Below are positions 8,670 to 15,715 of a stretch of DNA of 64,000 nucleotides, piece by piece. Every line of letters begins with the position of its first letter. Within the stretch, counting starts at the first letter, position 1. The stretch comes from Haloarchaeobius iranensis (GTDB lineage Archaea > Halobacteriota > Halobacteria > Halobacteriales > Natrialbaceae): the NCBI RefSeq assembly GCF_900103505.1, contig NZ_FNIA01000013.1:29433-93432 (forward strand), read 5' to 3'. Under the pieces are notes generated by a model. The model was given only the letters and a program-made list of their open reading frames with translations. It was not told the origin of the DNA and did not search any database. Made by a program: the position numbers and the translations under genes.

Positions 8670-8942
8670 ATGTCCGATAAACCGAGTTCTGGCGAGATTC
8701 TGGGGGTTCCGTACAACTTCGAACGGCCGAGCCTGAGCCGCATGCTCTCCTCGTACTGGGAGCCCGGCGAGGGGATGCTCGTGAAGAAGCCGTTCGGCAT
8801 CGGCTACACGCTGAACCTGGCGAACTGGCGTTCGTGGGTCGTCATCGCGGTGGCCGGCGGCCTGCTCTGGCAGGAGCGTAACTCCGGCTCGGAGGCTGCC
8901 GAAGATGAGGACGAGGCCGTCGAGGTCATCGTCGAGGACTAG
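8670..8942 (+). CDS. DUF5808 family small membrane protein
   Basis: A 90-residue protein with a conserved haloarchaeal N-terminal half (SGEILGVPYNFERPSL and KPFGIGYTLNLANW), one membrane segment at about residues 56-70 and a very acidic tail. The DUF5808 pattern, GxPYNF near the N-terminus followed by a membrane segment, is recognised; the function is unknown. TTAAAT at about 8643-8648 gives a promoter roughly 25 nt before the ATG. Its stop abuts that of the convergent nuoCD gene with no space between. Confidence 0.78.
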   Translation: MSDKPSSGEILGVPYNFERPSLSRMLSSYWEPGEGMLVKKPFGIGYTLNLANWRSWVVIAVAGGLLWQERNSGSEAAEDEDEAVEVIVED

Positions 8943-10598
8943 TCAGCGGTCCACTTCTCCCATGATCGTATCGAGGCTGCCCAGCGACGCGACCAGGTCG
9001 GGGACGTACTCGCCCTCGGCCATGGCGGGCAGCGCGGAGAGGTTCGAGAAGCACGGGCTCCGGATCTTGAAGCGCGCCGGCTCGTCCGTCCCATCCGAGC
9101 GCATGTAGATGCCGAGTTCGCCCTTCGCGCCCTCGACGGCGCGGTACACCTCGGTGTCGGCCTCGGGCTTGAGGGTGCGTGGGACGTTGGACTGGATGGT
9201 GCGGTCCTCCTCGGGCCACGCCTCGAGGACGTCGACGCACTGCTCGATGATCTTCGCGGACTCCTCGACCTCCTGCAGTCGAACGAGCACGCGGGCGAAG
9301 TTGTCACAGCCGTCGCGCGTGACCACTTCCCAGTCGAGTTCGTCGTAGTAGCCGTACGGGTCGTCCCGGCGGAGGTCGTAGTCGACCCCGGAGCCGCGGG
9401 CGACGGGGCCGGTGCAGCCGTACTCCCTCGCGACCTCCGGGTCGAGGTGGCCGGTGTCGACACAGCGGAGCTGGAATATCTCGTTGCTCGTCAGCAGGTC
9501 GTGGTACTCCTCCAGCGCGGGTGGCAGCGTCGCCAGCGTCTCGCGCACGTCCGCGAAGAACGCCTCCCGCGGGTCGGGGAGGTCCCAGGCGACCCCGCCG
9601 AGTCTGAAGTAGTTGAACATCATCCGCTGCCCGGTGAGCTGTTCGAGCAAGCCCAGCGCCTTCTCACGGTCGCGGATGCCGTACTGGAAGACGGCGGTGA
9701 ACTCGCCGAAGACGTCCAGTGCGTACGTCGCGATGGCGAGCATGTGGGAGGCGATGCGGCAGAGCTCGGCCCCCATCGTCCGGATGACCTGCGCGTACTC
9801 CGGCACCTCGATGTCGGCCATGTCCTCGGCGGCACGGGCGTACGCCCACTCGTTCAGCAGGCCCGCTGACGCCCAGTCCCAGCGGTCGGGGTACGGCATG
9901 ATCTGGTGGCGGTAGCTGCCGTTCTGGCACATCTGCTCCTCGCAGCGGTGGATGAAGCCGATGTCCGGGTCCACGTCGGCCACCGTCTCGCCGTCGAGCA
10001 CCGTCTTGACGTGCAACACGCCGTGGGTCGACGGGTGATGTGGGCCGATGTTGAGGAACAGCGTGTCCTGCTCGCGCTCGTCGTCCCGCAGCGGGTTGGC
10101 GTGCTCCTCCAGTGGGACGACCTGTGGCTGGTCCTGGTCGTAGTCCAGCGAGAGCGGATGCCCCTGCCAGGTGCGCGGGAGGAGGATGCGCCGCGGGTCC
10201 GGGTGGTCGCCGTAGTCGATGCCGACGAGGTCGAACGCCTCGCGCTCGTGCCAGTTGGCCGTCTCGTAGACGGGGGCGGCGGACTCGCTCCACGGGTCGT
10301 CGACGCTCGTCGGGACGACGACGCTCAGCTCGTCGGTCGGGTCGTCGTACTGCTTCAGGTGGTAGATGGTCTCGTAGCGGTCCTCGTACTGCTGGGCGGT
10401 GACGCAGGAGCAGTGGTCGTAGCCCGCCTCGCGCTTGAGATGGCTGAGGACGGTCTGGACCTCGTCCGGCCGGACGACGATGCCCGGCGCGTTCAGGTGC
10501 TCCTCGCGGTCGAGGACGTACTCACCCACGAGGCCGTCGATGTCCGGTTCGGCCGCGCCTTCGGTCCGTGCCAGCGTCCCGGCCGTTCCGCCGCTCAC
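8943..10598 (-). CDS. nuoCD: NADH-quinone oxidoreductase fused subunits C/D, orphan copy
   Basis: A 551-residue fusion of the 30-kDa subunit (about 1-165; HEREAFDLVGIDYGDHPDPRRILL is the NuoC signature) and the 49-kDa subunit (about 175-551; NIGPHHPSTHGVLH, CEEQMCQNGSYRH, GPVARGSG). These form part of the quinone-reducing arm of complex I. No other nuo gene is nearby, whereas haloarchaeal nuo genes usually form one cluster, so this is a lone or paralogous copy. Start: GTG 10598 has an excellent Shine-Dalgarno (GGAGGTG, 7 nt upstream) and overlaps the stop of a 13-codon mini-ORF. An in-frame ATG at 10667 sits 26 nt from the shared TATA element and would add 23 residues; that alternative cannot be excluded. 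Confidence 0.88.
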   Translation of the reverse strand: MSGGTAGTLARTEGAAEPDIDGLVGEYVLDREEHLNAPGIVVRPDEVQTVLSHLKREAGYDHCSCVTAQQYEDRYETIYHLKQYDDPTDELSVVVPTSVDDPWSESAAPVYETANWHEREAFDLVGIDYGDHPDPRRILLPRTWQGHPLSLDYDQDQPQVVPLEEHANPLRDDEREQDTLFLNIGPHHPSTHGVLHVKTVLDGETVADVDPDIGFIHRCEEQMCQNGSYRHQIMPYPDRWDWASAGLLNEWAYARAAEDMADIEVPEYAQVIRTMGAELCRIASHMLAIATYALDVFGEFTAVFQYGIRDREKALGLLEQLTGQRMMFNYFRLGGVAWDLPDPREAFFADVRETLATLPPALEEYHDLLTSNEIFQLRCVDTGHLDPEVAREYGCTGPVARGSGVDYDLRRDDPYGYYDELDWEVVTRDGCDNFARVLVRLQEVEESAKIIEQCVDVLEAWPEEDRTIQSNVPRTLKPEADTEVYRAVEGAKGELGIYMRSDGTDEPARFKIRSPCFSNLSALPAMAEGEYVPDLVASLGSLDTIMGEVDR

Positions 10599-10636
10599 GG
10601 CGCGGCACCTCCTGTGTGACTCGTCGGTCGCTCCAT
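10595..10636 (-). other. 13-codon upstream mini-ORF before nuoCD
   Basis: ATG 10636 encodes MERPTSHTGGAAP and stops at a TGA that overlaps the GTG start of nuoCD (GTGA). The nuoCD Shine-Dalgarno lies inside it. The layout would let ribosomes finishing the mini-ORF restart on nuoCD. Whether it is translated is unknown. Confidence 0.4.
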
Positions 10637-10684
10637 ACCGGTGTTCGTGCCCCACGAGCCACGGCATTTTGGTCGCAGTCGCTA

Positions 10685-10700
10685 GGGGATTTAAGTCCCC
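10685..10700. promoter_or_regulatory. Symmetric divergent promoter (nuoCD / Bat-type regulator)
   Basis: GGGGATTTAAGTCCCC is a 16-bp near-palindrome with a TTTAAG/CTTAAA core that works as a TATA-like box in both directions. Its centre is 26 nt from ATG 10719 on the plus strand and 26 nt from the in-frame ATG 10667 on the minus strand, the usual archaeal TATA-to-start distance. The flanking GGGGA/TCCCC arms could be a regulator site. Confidence 0.6.
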
Positions 10701-10718
10701 GGCCCGAACCCGCCGCCG

Positions 10719-11372
10719 ATGAAGTACCTGCAGGTCACGTTCAGGCACTCGGCGGAGACCATCCACCCGATGCACGAGTTCGTCTGCGACCACGGAAGGT
10801 ACGACGAGTACCACCTCGTGAACTGGAACTTCGCCACGCCCGACGCGAACACGCTCCTGTTCCACGTCCGCGGCCCGCGCGAACCCTACGAGGGGGCGCT
10901 CCGGGAGGTCGAGGGGGTCCGGTCGTTCGAGGTCGCACCGCTCGGCGACGACCGGTTCTACGTCTACGTCATGGACGAGCCGGACGAGACCGGGCGGGGG
11001 CTGATGGACGCGTTCTCCCGGCCGAGCATCGCCGCCGTCCCGCCGCTGTCCTACCGGATGGACCGCTCGGTGTCCATCGGGGTCCTCGGCGAGCCCGACC
11101 GCCTCTGGGAGGTGTTCGAGGCGACCCCGGACGGTATCGACGTCGACATCGAGCGGGTCGGCCAGTACGCCGCGGACCCGGCTGTCGCCGGCGCACGGCT
11201 CACGGACCGCCAGCGCGAGGCCGTCCGCGTCGCACAGGAACTCGGCTACTACGAGGTGCCGCGGGACGCCACCGTGGCGGACGTGGCCAACGCGCTCGAC
11301 TGCTCGACGGGCACCGCCGCCGAACATCTCCAGAAGGCCGCCGCCGAACTGCTCGGCGACCTGGACTGCTGA
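10719..11372 (+). CDS. Bat-type HTH transcriptional regulator
   Basis: A 217-residue protein of the haloarchaeal bacterio-opsin activator (Bat, HTH_10) class. The N-terminal part (1-150) is the Bat-associated sensory-like region, starting MKYLQVTFRHSAETIHPMH. The C-terminal HTH (about 158-212) has the standard pattern LTDRQREAVRVAQELGYYEVPR...TVADVANALDCSTGTAAEHLQKA. Regulators of this class bind promoter DNA; specific signals are mostly unknown. It is divergent from nuoCD across a 51-bp region with a symmetric promoter, so control of nuoCD is a reasonable guess. No PAS or GAF domain is attached. Confidence 0.88.
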   Translation: MKYLQVTFRHSAETIHPMHEFVCDHGRYDEYHLVNWNFATPDANTLLFHVRGPREPYEGALREVEGVRSFEVAPLGDDRFYVYVMDEPDETGRGLMDAFSRPSIAAVPPLSYRMDRSVSIGVLGEPDRLWEVFEATPDGIDVDIERVGQYAADPAVAGARLTDRQREAVRVAQELGYYEVPRDATVADVANALDCSTGTAAEHLQKAAAELLGDLDC

Positions 11373-11430
11373 CTGTCGGGTGTCGACCGCGACCGACGGC
11401 TCTTTGACGCCGACACGCCGACGCTACCGC

Positions 11431-11994
11431 ATGACGATTCGCTTCGTGACGAGCAACGAGGGGAAGGTTCGCGAGGCCAGCGAGTACCTCACCGAACCCG
11501 TCGAGCAGGTGAACTACGACTACACCGAGATACAGAGCGACGACCTCGGCGACATCGCCGCCCACGGCGCACGCGAGGCGTTCGCCCACCTGGGCGGCGA
11601 GGCGCCGGTGCTGGTCGACGACGCCGGGCTCTTCTGCGACGCCTTCGACGGCTTCCCGGGCCCGTACTCGGCCTACGTCCAGGACACCGTCGGCGTGGGG
11701 GGCGTCCGCGAACTCGTCGCCACCGCCGACGACGACCGGGCGCGATTCCGGACCGTCCTCGCGTACTACGACGGCGACGAGGTCGTCACGTTCGACGGCG
11801 CGGTCCAGGGTCGCATCGTCGACCCGCGCGGCGACGGCGGTTTCGGATACGACCCCATCTTCGAGCACGACGGGCAGACGCTCGCGGAGATGAGCACCGC
11901 CGAGAAGAACGCCATCAGCCACCGTGGCCGCGCCCTGGCGAAGTTCGCGGACTGGCTCGCCGCCGAGCCAGCCGAGCGGAAGGGGCCACGGTAG
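11431..11994 (+). CDS. XTP/dITP pyrophosphatase (HAM1/RdgB family)
   Basis: A 187-residue enzyme that hydrolyses non-canonical purine triphosphates (XTP, ITP, dITP) to monophosphates and diphosphate, keeping them out of DNA and RNA. Seen: the N-terminal TSNEGKVREASEYL (SxNxxK motif, residues 6-11), the acidic active-site stretch VDDAGLFCDAFDGFPGPYSAYV (in part) and the C-terminal AEMSTAEKNAISHRGRAL, which is the substrate-base recognition motif. Length is normal for the family. ATG 11431 is chosen because the conserved first strand starts immediately after it and CTCTTTGAC lies about 30 nt upstream. Confidence 0.93.
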   Translation: MTIRFVTSNEGKVREASEYLTEPVEQVNYDYTEIQSDDLGDIAAHGAREAFAHLGGEAPVLVDDAGLFCDAFDGFPGPYSAYVQDTVGVGGVRELVATADDDRARFRTVLAYYDGDEVVTFDGAVQGRIVDPRGDGGFGYDPIFEHDGQTLAEMSTAEKNAISHRGRALAKFADWLAAEPAERKGPR

Positions 11995-12188
11995 CCCCCC
12001 ATCCGCTCACCCGGCAGTTCAAGTACGAAGCCGGGGACAGGGTCGGCGTGTACTGACGACCGACCCCCGGCTGACCGAGGCGCGAGCGCGGCACATCGCC
12101 GGGGGCAGCAGCGCGCCGCCTGTTCGCCATCGCGTTCCGTCCGACCGAAACCCGAAGGGTTACTCTCCCGGCGTCCCCCGTTGCCGAT

Positions 12189-12968
12189 ATGACACGCGAC
12201 ACCGCCCTCGTCACCGGCGCGTCCGCCGGCATCGGTCGCGAGCTCGCCAGACAGTTCGCCCGTCACGGCCACGACGTCGTCGCCGTCGCCCGCAGCGAGG
12301 CGACGCTCGACGAGGTGGCCGACGAGATAGAGTCCCGCTACGCCGTCGACGTGACGCCGCTCCCGATGGACCTCGACCGGGACGGCGCGAGCCAGGAGCT
12401 GTACGACGCGGTTCACGAGCGCGGCCTCGACGTGGGTATCCTCGTGAACAACGTCGGTATCGGCACCTACGGCCCGTTCGCCGACAGCGACCTCGACGAG
12501 GAGCGCACGCAGCTCCGGCTCAACGTCGTCACGCTCGTCGAGCTGACCCGGCTGTTCCTCGACGACTTCACCGCGCAGGACCGCGGGAAGATCCTCAACG
12601 TGGGCTCGACCGCTGGCTTCCAGCCGGGGCCGTTCATGGCCGGCTACTACGCCAGCAAGGCGTACGTCAACTCCTTCACCGAGGCGCTCGCCGAGGAGCT
12701 CCGCGAGACCGGCGTCTCCGCGACGGTGCTCGCTCCGGGTCCCGTGGACACGGACTTCCAGTCGCGTGCGGGCATGACGGACTCGGCGGTCGGGTCGACG
12801 TACAAACAGCCCGTCGAGGATGTCGCGAAGGCCGGCTACACCGGGCTGATGAAGGGCAAGGCGGTCGTCGTCCCGGGGCTGCCGATGAAGGCGCTGTACC
12901 TGCTGTCGCGTGTGACGCCGCGACCCATCCTCCGGCGGGTCGCACGGATTGTCAACGAAGAGCGGTAA
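12189..12968 (+). CDS. Short-chain dehydrogenase/reductase
   Basis: A 259-residue classical SDR. The NAD(P)-binding TGASAGIGRELA is at residues 9-20, the NNVGIG motif near 91, the catalytic Ser at about 139 (NVGSTAG) and the YxxxK pair YYASK near 152-156; CAPGPV-like LAPGPVDTDF follows. An Arg after the first beta strand (VARSEATL) suggests NADP preference. It resembles DltE/YqjQ-type SDRs with a hydrophobic C-terminal region (LPMKALYLLSRVTPRPILRRVARI) that may touch the membrane. The substrate is not predictable. Confidence 0.85.
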   Translation: MTRDTALVTGASAGIGRELARQFARHGHDVVAVARSEATLDEVADEIESRYAVDVTPLPMDLDRDGASQELYDAVHERGLDVGILVNNVGIGTYGPFADSDLDEERTQLRLNVVTLVELTRLFLDDFTAQDRGKILNVGSTAGFQPGPFMAGYYASKAYVNSFTEALAEELRETGVSATVLAPGPVDTDFQSRAGMTDSAVGSTYKQPVEDVAKAGYTGLMKGKAVVVPGLPMKALYLLSRVTPRPILRRVARIVNEER

Positions 12969-13007
12969 TCGCAAGTCGTATTGGGCTCCTGTCCGGCGGT
13001 TACGGTG

Positions 13008-13211
13008 ATGTCCTCCGGAACGTTCGTCAGGCGACTTGGCCCCCATCGAGCCGCGTTGCTCGCTGCCGGTGGTAGCGCCACCGCGCTCCTGCTGGTGGCT
13101 GCACTGCTCTTCCTGGCCGACTCCGTGCTGTACTGGCTGGTCCTCGGGTTCGCGCCGGTCGACTTCGGTCTCGTCTACCTCCTCCTCAAGCGGAGCTTCG
13201 AGCAGGCCTGA
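13008..13211 (+). CDS. Small two-segment membrane protein
   Basis: A 67-residue protein with two hydrophobic segments (about 16-35 and 38-57) and an Arg-rich N-terminus. CGTATTGGG about 28 nt before ATG 13008 is a plausible promoter element for a leaderless message. It ends exactly where the convergent PIN-like gene ends. I do not recognise a function; similar small membrane proteins are common and uncharacterised in haloarchaea. Confidence 0.6.
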   Translation: MSSGTFVRRLGPHRAALLAAGGSATALLLVAALLFLADSVLYWLVLGFAPVDFGLVYLLLKRSFEQA

Positions 13212-13682
13212 TCAGGCCCGCGGGTCGCGGTCCGGCCCCGGGTACTCGCCACCGACCGTGGCCTCGTACAGGCTCTCGGCGTCGAACAGCCGTGCGAACG
13301 CGTCCGGTGTCCGGACGCTGACCGACATCCGGCGGTTCAGGTTCGCCCCGGCGTCGACGCTACCCAGCCCCTCGTCGAAGCTGAGGAGGTGTGCGGCCCG
13401 CCCCCGGTACGCCGACGCGAGACCAGGGTGGTCGGTCGCGGGGTGGTCGACTGGCTCGCGCTCCCGTTCGATCCGCTCGCGCCAGTCCGCGGCGAGCGAC
13501 GCGTCCGTCAGCGTCGCGATGACCGCCGCCGCGTCGTCGAGCAGATGGTCGCTCGCGACCAGTGTCACCCAGTCGTGTCGCCGGACGTGGTCCATGGCCG
13601 CGCGGCTCGCCCCGTCACAGCAGAGGTCGGCGACGAGTACGTCCGCGTCGGCGACGACGCGGGCGGCAGCCTCAACGCCCAT
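13212..13682 (-). CDS. PIN-like domain protein
   Basis: A 156-residue protein. The strand ADVLVADLCCDG near residue 13, ASDHLLDD near 45 and GRAAHLLSFDEGLGS near 95 resemble the acidic positions of a PIN fold, but the second acidic site is weakly conserved. I believe this is a haloarchaeal family filed as DUF7384; that name is from memory. ATG 13682 overlaps the 3' end of a 45-codon gene by 11 nt, which itself overlaps dapA by 4 nt, so the three are one operon (dapA-like, 45-aa gene, this gene). A small gene followed by a PIN-type gene is the usual layout of VapBC toxin-antitoxin pairs, but the link to an aldolase gene and the degenerate active site make a housekeeping role equally possible. 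Confidence 0.6.
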   Translation of the reverse strand: MGVEAAARVVADADVLVADLCCDGASRAAMDHVRRHDWVTLVASDHLLDDAAAVIATLTDASLAADWRERIEREREPVDHPATDHPGLASAYRGRAAHLLSFDEGLGSVDAGANLNRRMSVSVRTPDAFARLFDAESLYEATVGGEYPGPDRDPRA

Positions 13683-13809
13683 CGCCGCCCTCCTCGTCGG
13701 CGTCCGGGTCGTCGGCGCTCGCGGCACGGCGTTCGGTGAGCGTCGCCCGCACGTCGTCGACGGTCACGTCGTACGCGGCCGCCCGGTCGAACAGCGCTTC
13801 CCAGCTCAT
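13672..13809 (-). CDS. 45-residue protein between aldolase and PIN-like genes
   Basis: ATG 13809 overlaps the TGA of the upstream aldolase gene (ATGA); the frame runs 45 codons (MSWEALFDRAAAYDVTVDDV at the start, a very acidic end) and stops inside the first codons of the PIN-like gene. Codon use and the acidic tail look like a real haloarchaeal protein. The YDVTVDDVRATLTERR segment is helical and could be a dimerising or antitoxin-like module. Function unknown; the tight coupling to the PIN-like gene suggests that the two products act together. Confidence 0.62.
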   Translation of the reverse strand: MSWEALFDRAAAYDVTVDDVRATLTERRAASADDPDADEEGGDGR

Positions 13810-14669
13810 CGTGCGGCCTCGACGAGTTCGGCGAGCTCGGTCGCGGTGGCGTCGTCGACCGGGCCGAACGGCCGCCGGACGTGGCCGGCGGGGAGCGACC
13901 GCGAGCGCATCGCGGCCTTCAGTCCCGGGACGCCGTAGCGGGCGGTGACCGCTCGGTTCAGTTCGACGAGCGCCCGGTTCAGCGCGCGTGCACCGTCGTC
14001 GTCCCCGTCGGCGTGGCGTTCGTACACCTCGCTCGCGCGTTCGGGGACGACGTTCGCCAGCGCGAGGACCCCACCGTCAGCGCCGTGGTCGAGTCCGGCA
14101 GCGTAGATGCTTCCGCTCCCGACGAGCACGGCGAAGTCGGCGTCCTCGGTGAGCGCAGCGGTGCGCTGGAGCCGTTCGAGGTTCCCGCTCGAGTCCTTGA
14201 TGCCACCGACGTTCGGGTGTGTCGCGAGCGACTCGACGGTGCGCGGGTCGAGCGCCGTCTCGGTGTACTTCGGGACGCTGTAGAGGTAGATGGGGATGGG
14301 GCTCTCGTCGGCGAGGTCGCGGTAGTACGACGCGAGTGCCGACTGGTCGTGTCTGAAGTAGTAGGGGGTCACCACGAGCGCGGCGTCGGCACCGGCCGCG
14401 GCGGCAGCCTCGGTGTCGGCGAGCGTCTCGCGGTAGCCCGGCTGCCCCGTGCCGGCGAGGACGGGCACCTCGCTTCGGTCGGCGACGACCTCGACGACGC
14501 GACGGCGCTCCACTGGCGTGAGCAGTGGTGCCTCGCTGTTCGACCCACACGGCACGACGAAATCGACCCCGGCGTCGGTGACGCGGTCGACCAGCGCGCG
14601 GAGTGCGGCTTCGTCCACGTCGCCGGTCTCGTCGAAGGGTGTCACGAGCGGCAGTCCGGTGCCTTGCAT
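13806..14669 (-). CDS. DapA/NanA-family aldolase
   Basis: A 287-residue TIM-barrel class I aldolase. Seen: N-terminal GTGLPLVTPFDE, the catalytic Tyr in IYLYSVPKYT (about residue 130) and the Schiff-base Lys in VGGIKDSSGN (about 158). The family includes dihydrodipicolinate synthase, sialic-acid lyase and 2-keto-3-deoxy-(6-phospho)gluconate aldolase. The usual DHDPS GTTGE loop is replaced by PCGSNSEAPLL, so the substrate is uncertain; sugar-acid or another 2-oxo acid aldolase is possible. ATG 14669 is chosen because the conserved barrel starts at once and CTTTTGTC lies about 26 nt upstream. First gene of an overlapping three-gene operon. Confidence 0.8.
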   Translation of the reverse strand: MQGTGLPLVTPFDETGDVDEAALRALVDRVTDAGVDFVVPCGSNSEAPLLTPVERRRVVEVVADRSEVPVLAGTGQPGYRETLADTEAAAAAGADAALVVTPYYFRHDQSALASYYRDLADESPIPIYLYSVPKYTETALDPRTVESLATHPNVGGIKDSSGNLERLQRTAALTEDADFAVLVGSGSIYAAGLDHGADGGVLALANVVPERASEVYERHADGDDDGARALNRALVELNRAVTARYGVPGLKAAMRSRSLPAGHVRRPFGPVDDATATELAELVEAAR

Positions 14670-14780
14670 GGTCGTAGTGAGTCGGCGGGACGACAAAAGC
14701 GAACCGCTGGCGGGTATCCGCGTCGGTGTGCGACAAACGTCTGACGTAGCTTTATGAGCAACCGATGTCACGAACCGATA

Positions 14781-14827
14781 GGGCGCGCACGACGGCCTCG
14801 AACTCCCATCCTACACGTCGCGCGCCC
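14781..14827. other. Inverted repeat in the dapA-like/trkA spacer
   Basis: GGGCGCGC (14781-14788) and GCGCGCCC (14820-14827) form an 8-bp perfect stem around a 31-nt loop, 37 bp past the trkA stop. It may be a trkA terminator or processing structure, or part of a small RNA started from the TATA-like CTTTATG near 14749. The rest of the 14670-14863 spacer shows only the aldolase promoter. Confidence 0.4.
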
Positions 14828-14863
14828 GGTAGCTGTCTCTCCCCCCTTTCCACCTTCACACGC

Positions 14864-15520
14864 TCAGGCAGCGGTGAGTGCCTGGCGGACCGAGTCGATG
14901 CCCGTCTGTTCGACGACGACGGCGAGCCGGTCGCCCGCCTCGATGGACGTCGAGGGGAGCGGAATCGTGAGCGGGCCGTCGCTGGAGCCGTGGGCGTAGA
15001 CTCGTGCCTGCTCGGGCAGGTCGACCTCGACGACGCGCTTACCGACGAGCTGGGAGTCCGCAGGGATCTCGAAGACGGAGAACTGCAGGTTCTCGGTCAC
15101 GTCCGCGAGGACGTTGAAGTCGCCACCGAGCATCGCGGTCTTCGCCCCGGCGGCACCCAGCCGTTCGGGGTAGATGACCTCGTCGACGTCGCTGGCGTAC
15201 TTCTCGTAGATGTCCTCGCGGTAGTCCTCGTCGATGCGGAGGACGGTCCGGGCACCGTTGTGCTTCCCGATCATACAGGCGGTGAAGTTCGCGTTCAGGT
15301 CGGGCGTGAGCGCGGCGATGGCGTCCGAGTCGGCGATTCCAGCTTCGACGAGGACGTCCTCGTCCTCGGCGTCGCCCTCGACGACGTCGAACCCGTCGTT
15401 GCGCGCGCGCTCCACGCGGTCCGGGTCGTTGTCGACGACGACGACGTCGTGGCCCTCCTCGCTGAGGATGCGGCAGGTTCTCGTTCCGACACGACCGTAG
15501 CCCACGATAACGAACTTCAT
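14864..15520 (-). CDS. trkA: TrkA-type potassium uptake regulatory protein
   Basis: A 218-residue RCK protein: an NAD-binding TrkA-N domain (1-120) with the Rossmann GYGRVGTRT at residues 7-15 and the ribose-binding Asp in VVVDNDPD, followed by a TrkA-C domain (about 135-215). Such proteins bind the cytoplasmic face of TrkH potassium channels and gate them with NAD(H) or nucleotides; potassium import is central to the salt-in strategy. No trkH gene is adjacent. A TTTTTTACC element lies about 28 nt before ATG 15520, consistent with a leaderless message. Confidence 0.88.
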   Translation of the reverse strand: MKFVIVGYGRVGTRTCRILSEEGHDVVVVDNDPDRVERARNDGFDVVEGDAEDEDVLVEAGIADSDAIAALTPDLNANFTACMIGKHNGARTVLRIDEDYREDIYEKYASDVDEVIYPERLGAAGAKTAMLGGDFNVLADVTENLQFSVFEIPADSQLVGKRVVEVDLPEQARVYAHGSSDGPLTIPLPSTSIEAGDRLAVVVEQTGIDSVRQALTAA

Positions 15521-15715
15521 GGGGGACGCTACGCGAGCGGGGGGTAAAAAAGATAGTCCCGGGAGGGCGGCCGATGTGGGGCGGGAGCAGGCGGTCGGTT
15601 CGCTGTGGATGCCGAAGTCGACAGGCTTGAATCCACCGGTCTGACAGGCTGACCCCGCCGTCAGCTTTCGATTTCACCACGTAGGTTTATCTATGGTCGT
15701 TTGTTAGTCCTGGGC

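Noticed and set aside
8943..10598. nuoCD as part of a full complex I operon
   Set aside because: The neighbours on both sides are unrelated genes; no nuoA, B, H, I or J-N genes are present in the window.
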